Source: Reyranella sp.
Lineage (GTDB): Bacteria; Pseudomonadota; Alphaproteobacteria; Reyranellales; Reyranellaceae
Assembly: GCA_016780605.1 (NCBI GenBank)
Contig: JADHLS010000157.1
Coordinates: 1-9,030 of the forward strand
DNA: 9,030 nucleotides
Direction of reading: 5' to 3'
Position 1 is the stretch's first letter. Each line of letters opens with the position of its first letter. The translations under genes were made by a program, and so were the position numbers. Shown in pieces: positions 6,822-9,030 of the stretch. Below the pieces are notes generated by a model. It saw only the letters and a program-made list of their open reading frames with translations, had not been told where the DNA came from and searched no databases.

Positions 6822-9030
6822 ATGGCGATCATCGGCGCCACCTCCGTCGCTCCCCGCAAGACCGCGATCCTGCCGGAAGGCGGACGCGACTTCCTGCGCC
6901 GGCGCATGATGGAGCTGGTCGGCGCCGCGGTCGCCGCACTGGGCGTGGTGATGTTGCTGGCGCTGTTCACCTACAGCCCGGGCGACCCGTCGCTCAATCA
7001 CGCCACGTCGCGCGCGCCGCACAATACCGTTGGCTTGCCCGGCGCCTACATGTCCGACCTGCTGCTGCAGACGTTCGGGCTCGCCATCATCCTGGTGCCG
7101 GTGGCGCTGATCACCTGGGGCGTACGCATGGTCCGCACCCACTATCTCGGCTTCTTCGGCCTGCGCCTCTCGCTGCTTCTGCTGGCGCTTTTGATGATGA
7201 GCGTCGCCTGCGTCGGGCTGGGCGATGTCGGTGGTGCCGCCACCCATGCCGGCCCCGGCGGCCTGGTCGGCCTGGCCCTGGTCGGCCGTTTCCGCGAGCT
7301 GGTGCTGTCCCATTCGAGCGGCGGCAGCCTTGCGCTGATCGAGCCGGTCTGTGCGGCGCTGGCCTTCATCGCCATGGCGCCGGCGCTCGGCATGAACCGC
7401 ACCGATCTGCCGCTGATCTTCCGCATTCTGCGCGCGCCCTTCCTGGGCGCGGCCTGGGCGGCGCGCGCCGCGGTCGGCCTGTGGCGCGGCAAGCCGCCGG
7501 CGCTCGACGAGGAAGCCGATCTGCCGGCGCCGGCCATCGGCTATGCCGAGATCCCGGGCGAGATCGACGCCAGCCAGTACGATCCCGCGCACTTCCAGTC
7601 GCGCCTGGAGCAGATCCCCGAAGAGGGCGCTCCCCTGCCGGCGCGGGAGTCGCTCATGGTCGACGCCCCTTACGCGCCGATCGAACGTCCGGCCGACGAG
7701 ATTCCTGAAATGCCTGCCGGCCATGAGCCTGCGATGACGATGCCGCCGGAGCAAGCGCCCACCACGGTCGAATCGGTGCAGGAGCGCACGCTGTTCGACC
7801 GGCTGTCCGGTCTGCGCATCGAGCCGATCCTGGGCCGCCTGCGACCGGCCGCGCCGGCCGCCGAGCGTGTCGAACCGGTGATGGAGTCGTCGTCGCCCCC
7901 GATGGCGGACTCCGAGCCGCAACCGGCGGCGCAATCCGTGTCCTTGGCGCCGTCGGCCGAGCCGCAGCCTGCCGAAGCCTACGACGACAATCCCTTCACG
8001 CCCGACGCTCTCGCCGGCGAGCCGCCGGCGGCGGCCGCGTCGAGCGGCGTCACCATCGTGCCGCGCAAGTCGGCGGTGGCGCAGGGCAAGCGCGCCGCCC
8101 GGGCCGGCCAGCGTGAGCTCGACCTTGCCACCGGCGAGTACCAGCTGCCGCCGCTCGACATCCTGTCGCTGCCCTCCCGGATCAGCGCCGAGACCAAGAT
8201 CGACGAGGAGGCGCTGGAACAGAACGCCCGCCTGCTCGAGACCGTGCTCGACGATTTCGGCGTCAAGGGCCAGATCGTGAAGGTCCGGCCGGGGCCGGTC
8301 GTGACGCTCTACGAGCTCGAGCCGGCGCCGGGCACCAAGTCGAGCCGGGTCATCGGCCTCGCCGACGACATCGCCCGCTCGATGAGCGCGGTCTCGGCCC
8401 GTGTCGCCACGGTGCCGGGCCGCAACGTCATCGGCATCGAGCTGCCCAATGCGCGGCGTGAAACCGTGTTCCTGCGCGAGCTCTTGTCGACGCGGCACTA
8501 CGAGGACACGCGGCTCAATCTGCCGCTGGCGCTGGGCAAGGACATCGGCGGCGATCCGGTGATCGCCGACCTCGCCCGCATGCCGCACCTGTTGATCGGC
8601 GGCACCACCGGCTCGGGCAAGTCGGTGGCGGTCAACACCATGATCCTGTCGCTGCTCTACAGGCTGCCGCCGGATCGCTGCCGCTTCATCATGATCGATC
8701 CCAAGATGCTGGAGCTCAGCGTCTACCAGGACATCCCGCATCTGCTGACGCCCGTCGTCACCGAGCCGCGCAAGGCGATCGTGGCGCTGAAGTGGGTGGT
8801 GCGCGAGATGGAGGACCGCTATCGCGCCATGAGCTCGCTCGGCGTGCGCAACATCGCGGGCTACAACGATCGCCTCAACGACGCGCGGCGCAAGGGCCAG
8901 GCGCTGACCCGCCAGGTCCAGACCGGCATCGATCCCGAGACGCGCCGGCCGGTATTCGAGGAGGAGGAGATCGACCTCACGCCGCTGCCCTTCATCGTGG
9001 TCATCATCGACGAGATGGCCGACCTGATGC
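6822..9030 (+). CDS. ftsK: DNA translocase FtsK (5' part, runs off window)
   Basis: Septum-located DNA pump that coordinates chromosome segregation and dimer resolution with cell division. The frame is open for 736 codons to the window edge without a stop, so the C-terminal motor end and gamma domain are not seen. In order: about four TM helices (near residues 31-51, 80-101, 111-134 and 168-186) with GPGGLVG between TM3 and TM4, a low-complexity Pro/Ala/Glu linker (about 225-430), then the alpha/beta motor from about 442 (LPPLDIL). Walker A is GGTTGSGKS with Lys600, and Walker B is [10 protein letters not shown] with Asp730-Glu731. Between them is an insert with [16 protein letters not shown] followed by EEEE, of the type I associate with alphaproteobacterial FtsK. 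Four TM segments mark it as FtsK rather than a soluble SpoIIIE-like paralogue. The start ATG 6822 has AGGAGA (6812-6817) overlapping the aminotransferase stop, which implies coupling. Confidence 0.95.
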   Translation, partial: MAIIGATSVAPRKTAILPEGGRDFLRRRMMELVGAAVAALGVVMLLALFTYSPGDPSLNHATSRAPHNTVGLPGAYMSDLLLQTFGLAIILVPVALITWGVRMVRTHYLGFFGLRLSLLLLALLMMSVACVGLGDVGGAATHAGPGGLVGLALVGRFRELVLSHSSGGSLALIEPVCAALAFIAMAPALGMNRTDLPLIFRILRAPFLGAAWAARAAVGLWRGKPPALDEEADLPAPAIGYAEIPGEIDASQYDPAHFQSRLEQIPEEGAPLPARESLMVDAPYAPIERPADEIPEMPAGHEPAMTMPPEQAPTTVESVQERTLFDRLSGLRIEPILGRLRPAAPAAERVEPVMESSSPPMADSEPQPAAQSVSLAPSAEPQPAEAYDDNPFTPDALAGEPPAAAASSGVTIVPRKSAVAQGKRAARAGQRELDLATGEYQLPPLDILSLPSRISAETKIDEEALEQNARLLETVLDDFGVKGQIVKVRPGPVVTLYELEPAPGTKSSRVIGLADDIARSMSAVSARVATVPGRNVIGIELPNARRETVFLRELLSTRHYEDTRLNLPLALGKDIGGDPVIADLARMPHLLIGGTTGSGKSVAVNTMILSLLYRLPPDRCRFIMIDPKMLELSVYQDIPHLLTPVVTEPRKAIVALKWVVREMEDRYRAMSSLGVRNIAGYNDRLNDARRKGQALTRQVQTGIDPETRRPVFEEEEIDLTPLPFIVVIIDEMADLM

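Noticed and set aside
6810..8741. A 643-codon minus-strand open frame opposite ftsK
   Set aside because: Very long, but its Arg/Gly/His-rich composition is that of an antisense shadow, and the plus-strand frame has Walker A, Walker B and TM segments.

Overview
The window looks like a chromosomal stretch of a GC-rich alphaproteobacterium (Rhodospirillales or Hyphomicrobiales type). The evidence is strong G/C bias at third codon positions, an alphaproteobacterial FtsK with its characteristic insert between Walker A and Walker B, a COQ6/UbiH-type hydroxylase, and a tandem glnK-amtB array next to an aminotransferase-ftsK pair. From memory, Rhodopseudomonas/Bradyrhizobium-type genomes have a similar tandem array. 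The species cannot be named from the sequence alone.

Layout: (1) 26-1291, minus strand, an FAD-dependent ubiquinone-biosynthesis-type hydroxylase. (2) 1292-1440, a divergent intergenic region with a consensus sigma-54 promoter (TGGCAC-N5-TTGCA) reading into (3) glnK1 (1441-1779) and amtB1 (1832-3142). (4) 3143-3461, a 319-base non-coding gap. It holds a pair of inverted, highly structured REP/BIME-like repeat units, then a minor hairpin, then a strong intrinsic terminator. (5) A second glnK-amtB pair (3462-3800 and 3851-5179). (6) 5211-5453, a short exported six-cysteine protein of unknown function. (7) 5454-5607, a gap with a plausible sigma-70 promoter. (8) A DapC-like aminotransferase (5608-6813), followed after 8 bases by (9) ftsK (6822 to beyond the window end).

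The four central genes form an ammonium uptake and nitrogen-sensing module. AmtB trimers conduct ammonium across the inner membrane, and the PII protein GlnK docks on and blocks AmtB when nitrogen is replete. The two PII proteins differ at about 25 of 112 positions but share an identical T-loop including Tyr51. Only the first pair has a recognisable sigma-54 promoter. The second pair lies behind a strong terminator and shows no sigma-54 site, so the two pairs may be controlled differently. The aminotransferase (lysine/peptidoglycan precursor synthesis) and FtsK (division and chromosome segregation) form a separate, tightly spaced transcription unit.

The least explained items are the paired inverted repeat units, in which framework arms are kept while hairpin sequences differ but still pair, and the small cysteine-rich exported protein placed just behind amtB2. 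Nothing here is clearly an undescribed defence or mobile system.
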